Part shown: positions 33,140-43,726 of the stretch, one piece after another | How positions within the stretch are numbered: the first letter of the stretch is position 1 | Layout of the letters: every line of letters starts with the position of its first letter | Origin: Serripes groenlandicus | Lineage: Eukaryota; Mollusca; Bivalvia; Cardiida; Cardiidae | Assembly (NCBI GenBank): GCA_031761405.1 | Contig: JASEVX010000011.1 | Location: 41,728,187-41,792,186, forward strand | Direction of reading: 5' to 3' | Length of the DNA: 64,000 nucleotides | Notes under the pieces: generated by a model | Database searches by the model: none | The model's input: the letters and a program-made list of their open reading frames with translations, nothing else | Told to the model about the DNA's origin: nothing | Program-made: the position numbers and the translations under genes

Positions 33140-33583
33140 GGTCGAAGGGAAGTAAATCGGATCGGCTTGCCGGGCGGAAAATTGTATAAGTATATATAAG
33201 ACTGAAGTTGTCTCCCATTGGAAAATAATGATTTTGTTGAAAGTTGAAAGTGATATAATGTTAAATAACCTCTAACTGTTTCTAACCAAAATAGTGTTTG
33301 CTTTTAGCTATATTGACATTCTAAGAGCCATTTTCTAAACATCCTGTATATTCTGAAATTGAAAGTGAAATTCAGTGCGGGATAAGGGTGACCTTCTATT
33401 TGACCTCATAACACGAAACATCTTCCGTCAACCTGTTTGTTTTCTTTGCTATTTTGGTAGTTATAATACTCAACTTTATTTTGATACAAGTTTCTGTGTA
33501 ATTTGACTCGTTGGGAACGAACCATAACCCATAATGCTATAATGGTCGTCTTTGGAAAATATATGACTTCCCTTTTCCCTTTA
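33140..33583. mobile_element. Diverged relative of the AGGTCAAAGGGAAG MITE
   Basis: GGTCGAAGGGAAG at the left and CTTCCCTTTTCCC at the right. Inner blocks match 27435-27830 ('tgaagttgtctcccattgga', 'acatcctgtatattctgaaa'). Confidence 0.6.
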
Positions 33584-33708
33584 TAGGAAGTCGGTTACTA
33601 GACAACACAGTCTGGTTCCCGATTACCTATGAAAGTAGTCTTGTTCCCGATGTCTCAATTTAACGCGGACTAGTGGACACATACGAAACTATCATATCAG
33701 ATAAATGG

Positions 33709-34189
33709 TTAATCCTTTACCACATATAGATCCTTTCAGACGACATTTGAAAACATGTTGACAAAAGGAAAAATTGCTCAAAACGAGCAATTTCTCCTTT
33801 TGCCACAATGTTTTCAACTTTCTATAGTAATGAAACCTTCATTTATGACAGGTTCCGTGGTTTTACCGAGATGATTCTAAAGTCGTCTAGCTGCTGATTT
33901 GTTGTAAACGGTTATTGATTGATTGTCTGATGTTTAACGAAACTTTCAACAATTGTTCAGTGATATCACGGAGTTTCCTGGGTAAGTCCAGTACTACCGG
34001 TCATTTTATCCTGACAACAGTCACTCAGTCGCAATGCTAACTCCGCAATGCTGAGCGCCAAGGAAAGCAGCCTTTACAAACATGTTTGAAGTATTTGGTA
34101 TGACTAGGCCCGGGATCAAACTCGCGATCTCTCGCACCCGAGGCGGACGCTCTACCACTACAACACCGAGGCGGTATGTAAACGGTTAA
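33709..34189. mobile_element. TTAA-ended MITE carrying a SINE insertion
   Basis: TTAATCCTTTACCACATATA at the left, the aaattgctc/gagcaattt hairpin in the middle, and the right end GTAAACGGTTAA separated from the rest by the SINE at 33915-34176. Confidence 0.75.
33915..34176 (-). mobile_element. SINE family III with 12-bp target duplication
   Basis: Flanked by TGTAAACGGTTA at 33903-33914 and 34177-34188. Minus strand: tRNA-like head ('gtagtggtagagcgtccgc', GAGTTTGATCCC), a body unlike families I and II, and a tail 'ccgtgatatcactgaacaattgttgaaag' that is shared with them. Confidence 0.85.
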
Positions 34190-34209
34190 GGAAGATCGTG
34201 AACAAGATT

Positions 34210-34385
34210 GATACATTGAAGTTTAACGCCGGTTTTGTTTTTACAAGTATTTCAGTTACATCACGGTGGCCACATACCCACGTGTTTCCAGATTTTCTTT
34301 GCATCAGTTCTCCACAGAATAATCTTCATAGGCAACTGTTTACATTCACACATGATCGTTTGATCCCATTGGTCTAAAGTCCCCA
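34210..34385 (-). mobile_element. SINE family II, 5'-truncated
   Basis: Minus-strand tail ('tttaacgccgg', 'atttcagttacatcacggtgg') and body ('ttccagattttctttgcatcagttctccac'), ending before the tRNA head. Confidence 0.7.
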
Positions 34386-34539
34386 AAACGATTCTCAATC
34401 TGTTAATACTTTTTGTATGAGCGAGTGTTCGATCTTTGATAATTCAATTAAGTTTCGTATTGATTTTACGTTGTTTTCTTGTGTTACGGATCGTAACTTT
34501 CAGATTTAGAAAAATGCTCTCGTTCTTAAAGTAAACACT

Positions 34540-34612
34540 CCCCCCCCCCTCCCCCCCCCCCCTCCCCGTCCCCCCTCACCGTCGCCCCTCCCCATCCACA
34601 TCCCCCGAAAAA
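34540..34612. repeat. C-rich low-complexity tract
   Basis: Runs of C broken by single T/G in the intron, close to the donor side of lectin exon A. A G-rich tract on the transcribed strand could affect splicing or sequencing; this is inference. Confidence 0.8.
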
Positions 34613-34637
34613 CCATTGTGTCATCGATTATACTTAC

Positions 34638-34871
34638 CATCACAGGACGTCAGTATATATTTGATGAAGGCATACTGCCAATGCTCTTCCATGCGCAGTA
34701 GTCGCTTATTCTTTCCTTGGCACACTTTGACAGCCTGATCGTGATTGATGGGTTGGGGATATAGGTAAACCTCATAGTGCTTGTTTGACGTCGTATTGAA
34801 AACAAAAACGCCTTCACGTAAAGATGGACACACGTTGGGTTCCTGAGTTACCAGCAGTGAGTTGTTATTAA
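34638..34871 (-). CDS. C-type lectin domain protein, internal exon (N-terminal half of CTLD)
   Basis: Acceptor ttcacag before 34871 and donor GTAAGT after 34638. Length is 234 bp, phase 1 at both ends. It encodes an entry segment with QEPNVCPSL, then YEVYLYPQPINHDQAVKVC, GKNKRLLRMEEHWQYAFIKY and TSCD. This is the strand 1-helix 1-helix 2 part of a C-type lectin-like domain, including the first conserved cysteine (VKVC) and the 'LLRMEE' helix. It fits directly to the WIG exon at 29637. Together they give one complete CTLD at the protein's C-terminus. The EPN here is in the N-terminal linker and is not the sugar-binding EPN. A GAGCCGTCC-type MITE begins only 19 bp upstream of the exon, in the intron at 34890, close to the likely branch point. 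Confidence 0.78.
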
Positions 34872-34889
34872 CTGTGAATATATATAAAT

Positions 34890-35117
34890 GAGTCGTTCCG
34901 CGAGAAAACCAACATTGTGGACTCTGTGAAAAGTATCGACACGGATCAGCCTAAGCATGCCGTGCAGGCTAACCCGGACAGATATTTTGCGCCTCCGGTG
35001 GATTTTCTGTTTCAGGAATCATTACTCTTTACCTCTATTCCCTTCAAACAGAATGTGTTGGCCCGAATTAGCCTGCGCTGCATGCTTAGGCTGATCCGAG
35101 TCGATACTTTGCGAGAG
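34890..35117 (+). mobile_element. GAGCCGTCC-type MITE, right end lost
   Basis: Left end GAGTCGTTCCGCGAGAAAACC preceded by TAAAT. All inner blocks are present up to 'gtcgatactttgcgagagt', after which it runs into the 20-bp array. Confidence 0.75.
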
Positions 35118-35125
35118 TACAAATT

Positions 35126-35480
35126 GAGATACATATGTGTAACTGACATATTATCATGTCCAATGTACATGTTAGTATGTCTAACTTATATGCCATTATG
35201 CGTAACTGATATATACTCATGTCTAACTGACATGCCATTTTGTATTACTTACATGTTATTAAGTGTAAATGGCATTATATTATGTCTAACTGGTATGCTA
35301 TTATGCCTTCCATGTTATTATGTCTATCTTTTAAGTTGCTATGTCTAATCGACATGCTATTATGCCCAATTGACATGTTACTATGTCCAGCTGACATGCT
35401 ATTATGTCTAGTTGACTTGGCAGTATGTCCATTAGATGTATTGTCCATAAGACGTGTAATATTGTCTAACTGGCATGTTG
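35126..35480 (+). repeat. Tandem array of about 20 bp (tatgtctaactgacatgtta)
   Basis: About 17 imperfect units of a 19-21-bp word with the core 'ctaactgacatg'. The same word occurs inverted at 37085-37275. Confidence 0.85.
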
Positions 35481-35941
35481 TTATGTCAAATTCCGATGTT
35501 GTTGTCGAAGAAAGGGGCGTAACTCTTACATGCGCGCATAAATGCGAATGGATGTCTCTTTTCAATGTGTGTACACATTACATTTAGACGGTTTTTCGCA
35601 GAGCACCGGTCGAATATTTATAAAGATAATTTGTATATAATTATGCATCTAACACGTTCATCAGCAGACAACCTTATGTGTCGAGATTAACATGCATGTA
35701 GCCACAGAGGTCTGGATAAGGGGCGTTTTGCATGTTCTTAAATGCTTATTTGACCCTCGAACCATATGTTGTAGGTACTCAAAAGAATCGTCTCAGTTAG
35801 ACAATTATTTTGAGTACTCTAAACATAGAGTTAGTTTTAATGTTAAGAGAGAATTTGTGGAACAAAGAGCTGAATACCCCTTTTTTATCTGGACCTCTCA
35901 TGTAGGATCAGTGACTAAATACAAATAATATGCATTCTATT

Positions 35942-36124
35942 TTAACCCTTTACCTCAAACAGACGCATTTTGATCTCCCTACATCAGTCGACTTTAAAGA
36001 ACATTGGGGAAAGTGGAGAATTGCTCATAATGTTGCCACAATGTTTAAACTCTATTCAAATTTTAAACTTTCTTTTATAGACATTTTCCACATATTTACG
36101 TTGAATTGTGTGGGAAAGGTTTAA
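35942..36124. mobile_element. TTAA-ended MITE, diverged
   Basis: TTAACCCTTTACCTCAAACA ... TGTGGGAAAGGTTTAA. The central hairpin is shortened to 'gagaattgctcataatgttg'. A further fragment of the family lies at about 36150-36300. Confidence 0.65.
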
Positions 36125-37084
36125 AGTGTCAATGTACGATCAATACCTATCCATTTATCACATGCTGGTGTTTTTTGACGCATCTGCAGCAGGCGATGCT
36201 TGAATACATTTTAGCAAAAGTAGAAACTGTTCATCACAAGGGGTATTTTATGGCAAGTTCTCTTACTCATAGATTTTTCGGCGATAGCTGTTTAACCTCA
36301 GTTTTGACCTAGATGTTAAACAAATGATCTAGTGTGTAGATCAATCAAATGTTGTATTAAATAAATAATGTCTAAGAAATAAAGGAAATGAAACGTTTTG
36401 ATTAGTTTATAGTTAAGTTGGCTATCCTACGAGAGGCACTAATAATATGAAGTTTTAAAATGAAATATTCTGCATACTAACTTTTAACTGTTTTCCTCAA
36501 GAAATAAATTTCAGTGAACAAAATCAGTGGAAACGTATGAAATATAATATTAAAGAGTAAACTATTAATTATCTTTGATATTTATCGTCAATTGAAACTT
36601 ATATACCTCTTGGGAGCCTCGCGTAATCTCCAGTCATGTGGCGTATTCTCGGCCTTGATAATCTATTTATAGAAACTGAAGCTGGATGGAGATGGCCGAT
36701 TAGTCTTTGGTAAACACATAGATTATTGCGCAAATTTTATAATTCATGGAAAATTACTGATTGCTTTGATTATGATAGCCGTTTATCTTTTTTAAAGATA
36801 TATTTTGTTTATTTTAATATTTCTTAACATGAAGATGCATTTCGACCAATCTGCAGCAGAAGATTTTTATAAACAGTGTTGCAAACAGAGAAATGACTCA
36901 TGATGATCAATTAATCTTGCAACAATGCATCTTGTTCCGCTTTTTCCTTCGCATTGGCCAGTGGGCGCGGAATTTTGCGCCTTTTATTTTAACAATACTA
37001 CGAGAATGCTACATCACAACACGAAACACTAACAAGATAACACGCGTTTTGGACAAGACGTCCAATAGAGATAATGTCATGTGA

Positions 37085-37275
37085 AGTAGACATGATACAA
37101 TGTTTACTGGACATACATGCCATTTGGACATGATAACATGTCAGTTACACATAATAACATAACAGTTAGACATACTAACATGTAAGTTAAACATACTGAC
37201 ATGGTAGTTAGACATGCTAACATGTAAGTTGGACATGATACCATGTCAGTTACACATAATAACATGACATATCAC
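37085..37275 (-). repeat. Inverted counterpart of the 20-bp array
   Basis: Units such as 'cagttagacatactaacatg' are the reverse complement of the 35126-35480 word. About 9 units. Confidence 0.82.
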
Positions 37276-37407
37276 AACATTAGACAGCTGTGGCGTTCCA
37301 TACAGGCGCTTCGGGATATTGTAACATTGATGTTAAGTGGGCAAAACTACGGTTAGTTTGGGAACACACATAGTCCAACGAAAATACTTCACGATTACAA
37401 ACCATAT

Positions 37408-37475
37408 GAGCCGAACTACGAGAAAACACACATTGTGGACTCTGCGTAAAGTATCGACCCGTATCAGCCTAAGCA
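37408..37475 (+). mobile_element. GAGCCGTCC-type MITE, left fragment
   Basis: 'gagccgaactacgagaaaac', 'tggactctgcgtaaagtatc', 'cagcctaagcat', then unrelated sequence. Confidence 0.7.
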
Positions 37476-37479
37476 TTTT

Positions 37480-38300
37480 TATTATCTCTATTTCCGCCAT
37501 ATTTGAAGATTATACAAGCAATACAAACAAATCACAAATTAACTATTACAAAAACAAATAAATGCAACGAAAAGTAAAAAAGAAAATGAGAACGAGAGAG
37601 AGATTAAAAAAATGAGAGAAACAATGATGCATAATTTTATTTCATATGCCAGAAAAAGATGCAGGCAATCATAAGTTAATATTATAATACAGATAAGTGA
37701 CATTATGTGTATCTGATAATTGCTTCACAGAGATAGCTGAACATTTTCATTACATTATAATGGATAGTAAGGCGGGAATGGGAGAACTATCAATAATGCA
37801 AACATGCCCTCCCCTTTTAGCCATGCTTCCAACTGTATTCAACCATAGAGCTTGCTAGTGAACAGTATTTATACCAAGCAATAGGCCGGAACACAATATA
37901 AATGAGCTGAGCAGAATAAAATGCGCCAGATGAATCCAACTCCCATGAACTAAATTGTTACGACTCACAACAGAGGCCGAAATAAAGCAACCCTCTATCG
38001 TATCTACGAAAACGAAAGTAGAGTTGAATACGCCACGCTGCTGTTTTATATATATGGATACTTATGAAAACATCTAACAGTCAATCTGAGCCCATGCGTC
38101 ACCGGGCCATTGACGCCCTACAACGCACAGACACCAGGCGAGAACTTCATCCGACCAGTCGAATATGACGAAGGCATGACGCTCCAGATCGAACGATGAA
38201 GGGCCCAATATCCGCTAATAATATATTTTATAAATTATACATTGACAAGACATGATAAAGACATCTATATGAAAGTTTAACAAAAGCATATTATCTTTCA
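37480..38300. other. No gene recognised
   Basis: AT-rich intronic sequence without recognisable repeats apart from short GA-rich runs near 37590-37625. Confidence 0.5.
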
Positions 38301-38309
38301 CCTAGCAAA

Positions 38310-38545
38310 ATGTATAATTGATTGACAGGCATGCCAAGTAAACTGTTCACATATTCAACTTTATTCAATGCAGTTAGAGTCCTAAACATACTAATACTAA
38401 AGTGTTTCAAAACAAATCTATTGAATTTCTTTCTTGCTCTTTGCACAACATCACAATCTACTACAACATGTAGTGTGAAATTTAGTTCCAGGTTTCTTGT
38501 ATTACATCTCGGACAATCAGTCTTGAAATATCCAAGTTAGGCAAT
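38310..38545 (-). pseudogene. LINE C-terminal cysteine/histidine region, remnant
   Basis: The minus strand reads TDCPRCNTRNLELNFTLHVVVDC, a CX2C...HX4C pattern followed by a basic helix. It resembles the C-terminal knuckle after the RT of non-LTR retrotransposons. Only about 75 codons remain and no RT core is adjacent. Assignment is by pattern only. Confidence 0.45.
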
Positions 38546-39424
38546 AAATTGAGCAACACTGAAACAATATTGTAAAATATCTGGGTATTTCTTGGCGAAC
38601 AGCCACACCGGAGACTCTTGTAAACAATGCTGCATTTGTCTATATTGTATAAAGTCTTCATTATTTATTTGTATCGATATATAACGCATCAAACCAAAAC
38701 TACAATATGTTTTTGTTTTTTGTTTTGCTCTTTATGGAATTTAATATTATTTTCAAGTTTCAAATGTATTGGAATTAGCAATATCATCAAGGGTATTTTG
38801 TCTAATTGACATAGCTCCTTTGATATATTTAGCATGATTGTAGAGTTTCTTTTTGTTTGTTAAAGACATAATTGCTATGAATTTTTGCATTGAGGGCCAT
38901 GTTACATTTTCGAAATATTTAGATCTAAGTGAACTATATATTTTGTACAAATCAAAAGAAATGAAATTCTGATTCCACTACATTTTGATTACATATTTTG
39001 CATATTCTGCTTTCTCTATTTTTATATTAACATTCATACATCGTACATTATATTTAAATATTTCATAAAAACTTACAAATAACGTGATTTGGTTAAGAAA
39101 TTATTGAATTTTATAATTAATTCTTATTTATTAATGTGAACATTTGTCTTTATTTTATTTTTGATTTCTGAAGTTGTTAAAAAAAATCAAAACGCTGTCA
39201 AATGTCATTACCATTGAATAGCAATTGAAGATTATTCCTGTCTTATAACAGGTAAACGGAAATGGGGACATTTAAAAGACTTTGTGATACACTCTCACAC
39301 TCTTTCAGAAATAAAGTCAAAATAAACAATTTGAAGTTTGTCTTTCACTCGAGTTTATGTGAACTTTGGAATCAATATGTCAGCTTTGTTTGTTTTAATG
39401 GATAAAGGATACCAGCAAACATAC

Positions 39425-39664
39425 CTTGTCGTTTAAAGTAGGTGAAATTTTCCATCGCTGTAAGGTCAAACAAAGTTTCCACTAGTATACAGAATGTATT
39501 AATGTTGTTGTAAAAGAAGCCAATGCATTGTGTGTCCATACAATTGGCGGCACATTGAGTCAAACTGCGTACCACTGTGGTGGAGCTGTTGACTGGAATT
39601 ACATTTACAAGAGTCTTGTCTCTTATGAAGATGTCTTGATTCAGATCAGAGTTGTAACCGAAAA
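39425..39664 (-). CDS. PAN/apple-type domain exon of the lectin gene
   Basis: Acceptor tttctttcag before 39664 and donor GTATG after 39425. Length is 240 bp, phase 1 at both ends, so it is compatible with the lectin exon at 34871 (G|TT gives Val). It encodes GYNSDLNQDIFIR, then VRSLTQCAANCMDTQCIGFFYN, NTFCILVETLFDL and NFTYFKRQ. The pattern CxxxC...C.xFxY...CxL is the PAN/apple module of extracellular proteins, used for protein or sugar contacts. Five cysteines are visible. Symmetric 1-1 exons are the usual currency of exon shuffling in extracellular mosaic proteins. Upstream exons with a signal peptide are not recognised in the next 24 kb, so the start is missing. Confidence 0.7.
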
Positions 39665-39814
39665 CTGAAAGAAAAATTACTACTGAAAGTATGAAGATGT
39701 AAATATACTAAGCAATGTTTTCAAGATAGACATGCATTGTGGCATTCTTGTTATTGTACATGTATAAACTGCCTTGCTATAAAGCTAGTAATTGGAGAGA
39801 GACGAGGGCGACAG

Positions 39815-40064
<250 letters not shown>

Positions 40065-40318
40065 GACACAGATTTACCTTACCTTGCAAAAGGCAACACC
40101 ATGTCACAAATGGAAATTTTCCAATAAGATACATCATTTATAACAGATATTTTATTAAAGTCGAAATTGAATTATTAAAGTCGAAATTGAATGTCAACGT
40201 GAATAAACGAATTAACAGTTGCTAGAATTGTTTTCCATTGTTATTCTTAATATTTAAGTCGAAAGTGAATGGCGAAAGAATAAATGAGTTAGCTGCTGGT
40301 TCTGTTCTGTTCTCTTAT

Positions 40319-40377
40319 GTATGTCACTTTAATCCCGTAACGCTGGTGACACAAGGGAACGGGTTAAAGTGACATAC
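40319..40377. repeat. Short inverted repeat
   Basis: GTATGTCACTTTAATCCCGT (40319-40338) mirrored by ACGGGTTAAAGTGACATAC (40359-40377) with one bulged base. Loop of 20 bases. Confidence 0.7.
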
Positions 40378-41268
40378 TTCCGTGTTTGCCATGTTCAATT
40401 TATTTTAAGTGATGACATTTGATCAATATGGGCTTCGATCGTTCGAATTGAACTGCCAACATGGGTGTAAACGATTTGATATAAATATTGCCAGCGTCAC
40501 GCGAAACCCGACCTTTATCACAAAGCGACCAGCGAAGTTCTAGATCTGCGCAGTCTTTCACATTGTTTAAAGAACGTTTTATTTAGATATATACAATGTT
40601 CGTAGTCATTGACAGGACATACAATGACAAATATTTTATTGAAAGTAATTAGGCCACCGGCCCATAGTACAAATCATTCTATTTAACAAATAGTATATAA
40701 CTGAGAATGAGGTCCTTATCATGTTTTCATTAACATATATATGAAATATGAAAGTTTTTTTTATGATATCAGGATTGTCGTTTTGAAGCAATGTATAACA
40801 TATATACATACTATAGAAACTATTTTCTTTCAGTTCACGTGTGTATATAAGATACGAACGACTTGGTAATTGTTGCTAACAGTTATCAGACTAAGAATAT
40901 GGCTCACCTTTGCTCGACGTGACACGTTTCCTTGAATGTTGCTACGAACTGATAACATTAATTAACCTTTTAACGCAATATGGCAAAGTATTGTTTATTT
41001 TACACTTAAGCATTCCTAAATATGCAGAAACTTGTCGTATATACAGCGTCGATTAGAGAGTTTATTAATATTTATTAACGCTTTCAAACATACAGAAGCT
41101 TTTTGATGGCGTCGTTACAGCACCCGATTTTTGAAAATATTCTTGTAAAAAAGAGAAATCTTTCTAGATGAGCACTTTCTCCTATTGCGAATGTATGGTG
41201 GCATACTTCTGAATGTTTAAGCTCTATTTAATAATTGAACTTCCATTTATAGAGATGATATATATTTT

Positions 41269-41450
41269 TTTATATCATAAATAACGTCGCCAGCGTGAAA
41301 TAACGTCATTCTATATTTTTCGGTATATAGTGTAATAACAATGCTACGTAACGTCATAATGAAAAGCATTGAAAATGACCGCGCTATATATCGACGTTAT
41401 ATAGATTTTGCTCTAATAATCGTCGAATTGGAATTTATGATATAAATAGA
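41269..41450. repeat. Imperfect palindrome, AT-rich
   Basis: 'ttatatcataaataacgtcg' at the left and 'tttatgatataaatag' at the right, with 'aacgtca'/'gacgtta' pairs between. Probably an old MITE. Confidence 0.45.
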
Positions 41451-41465
41451 ATATAACATTCGTGT

Positions 41466-41577
41466 TCATTCAATACAAAATGTTATTAAACTCGTTTTCT
41501 AAAATTGCTAAAAACTCGCCAAGGCTTGTTTTTATCAATTTTAGAAAACTCGTTTAATAAAATCTCGTATTGAATGA
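41466..41577. mobile_element. 112-bp hairpin MITE
   Basis: TCATTCAATAC ... GTATTGAATGA. The arms are about 42 bp, including 'actcgttttctaaaatt' and 'aattttagaaaactcgttt'. The loop is about 25 bases. Confidence 0.75.
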
Positions 41578-41715
41578 CTACTCATGTAATCTCCTCTATC
41601 TATTTAACTTATTTAAATGCTACAGATGTGTTGTATCATATGGTGAGAAAGGGTTTAGTCCCACGTCAAGTGATATCTTAACTAAACAGAGGAGGAAAAT
41701 TAACCATAGGACATT

Positions 41716-41937
41716 TTAACCATTCCCTTCTTTGAGACATATCTTGACGCATACACTGAAAACGACTCTTGGAAACAGTGTGACACAGGTCGAAATTGCA
41801 ATTTCCCGGTTCGACACACTATTTTCAACTCCACTATTCAATAATTATTCTTTCTTTTATAAAGATTTCCTATTATTTTATTTAAATGCTTTCAAAGTCG
41901 TCCTGCTGCAGATTTGTCGTATGTGGGAAAGGGTTAA
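41716..41937. mobile_element. TTAA-ended MITE
   Basis: TTAACCATTCCCTTCTTTGA ... ATGTGGGAAAGGGTTAA. The usual 'gctgcag' near the right end is present, with a diverged central hairpin. Confidence 0.7.
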
Positions 41938-41949
41938 AATATTACAACT

Positions 41950-43500
41950 GAGTGGAATCACACGAACTTCAGAAGAGATTCGTCCACTGGCGTTCGAGTT
42001 TTTTCTATAAGATAAAATTAAAATAAAACTCCGGTGGTTCCTATAGGTATGCACATCACTACTACAGCCTTCCTGTGGAAGCCGGCTTTTATAGCGACGT
42101 TGGTAGAGTGGTTGACCTTTTCGTAAAGTTAAGCAACGTTCATCGCGGTAAGTTAGTTTACCATTTGCCTGAGGCAGGTAACTTGAAATCGCTGTGGAAA
42201 AAAAAAAAAATTCTCTAAATGATCAATTGCTCCTTTTCCCCCTATGTCTCGACCGTGGTATAGGGGGCATATGTAAATTGAAAACATATGGCATAGATCA
42301 TATGGACAAACATTGTTGAAACAATGAAACAATGACCTTTAAACAAACCAAACAAAAAATGTTTGAAGCAACACATATTGTCTGCCAATAACATATACCT
42401 CATTTGTCAAAGTTTTACCCTTTTCTTGTATAAACAAAATATCGAAGGACAAAAGAGTGACAAAAAAAAACCCGAGCAGCTACCCTTAATTAAAATATTT
42501 CTAGTTCAGAAATCACTAAAGATCCACAATGTATATTGTAATCATGCTGATAAATGAAAGACGATCGAAAGCATGATAGAGTTATGTTTCTTTTGCACTG
42601 CACAATTGCAGCTCTGAGTGTTCTATACACCAAGTCTTAAATTGATATATTGGACATATATTGAGACAATAACCGAAGAAATGAAAAAATTGAGTTAACA
42701 CCTAAAAAACAGATTAGATTTGACGTAGTACAAATCTTGGGGAAGCACTCATTAACGAAAAAGGGAATTTCACGGAACGCATGTGTTGCATATAATAAGG
42801 AAGAACATTGAAAGACAAAAATATACACACTCCAAACGCAGCATGCTTAATTTATGGTAATGGTGCACTGCAAATCTGTAGGTCGTAAGTTACATACAAA
42901 CCAAGTTTGAAATTGATACAATGAAAGTTAATTGAGACAATCGCTGAACTAAATAAGGAAAAATGGAGATAACTGAAAAAACAGACCAGAGTTATGTACC
43001 TAGTACTTTGCCGTTCTCCTGATCACACGGGTATAATTGTGACCACTTTGAAATAAATCTGCCATACAGAAACAACGTGTTAACCAATACATGCAATCCA
43101 TGGCGGACGGACGAATGCACATTCAGGCAGACAGCCGGCCGGACGCCGGATTATACCTCCAAGCTTTACAGACGGAGACAACTCAAGTATTGATTACAGA
43201 AGACTGGTTCGATGCGTCAAAACACGTCAGCTTAGATTATGGTATTTGTAAAGTATTTGCAATTTAATTGTATCTCCGAAACGGGACCGGACCGTCAAGG
43301 TTAATTTTCAAAAACCTATTTAGACTACATTTCTAGTTTATTTGTCAACAGATACATCTAGGACTATATTACACGTTGATGAACGTTGAGTCTTAAATTA
43401 ACGCAAATGCATATACATTATAATTTTAGTCCCAAAATCGCTAGAAGCTTCTCAATAATAAAATAAATAATGACCTTGCGGTTATAACTCGGATGTGTTG
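41950..43500. other. No gene recognised
   Basis: AT-rich sequence. Two similar blocks (about 42575-42840 and 42850-43080) share 'aattgatata..tggacatatattgagacaat'-like words and look like an old duplication. No exon or domain was seen. Confidence 0.5.
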
Positions 43501-43504
43501 ACAA

Positions 43505-43726
43505 ATTCGGCCAAATTTCTTTCCGACGTTTGACAAAAGTCAATGCGACATGCGTCATTCGTCTTTCACCAATGGCTAAGTCTATGTGGAAACGCAGCCA
43601 GTTGCTTGGGAAGATTGTTGTGAGGAGTACTGGTTTGAGAAAACCAGGAAATACATTTGTAGGTGAACTGGCCGCCGTGATATGACTGAAGAAATGTTAA
43701 AAACGGCGTTAAATCCCAATCAATCA
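43505..43726 (+). mobile_element. SINE family II, head lost
   Basis: 'gacgtttgacaaaagtcaatg', 'gtcattcgtctttcaccaat', 'agtactggtttgagaaaacc', 'gccgccgtgatatgactgaa', 'aacggcgttaaatcccaatcaatcaat'. Confidence 0.8.

Noticed and set aside
34540..34612. C-rich tract as a functional G-quadruplex or regulatory site
   Set aside because: The tract is real, but nothing in the sequence supports a specific function beyond low complexity.
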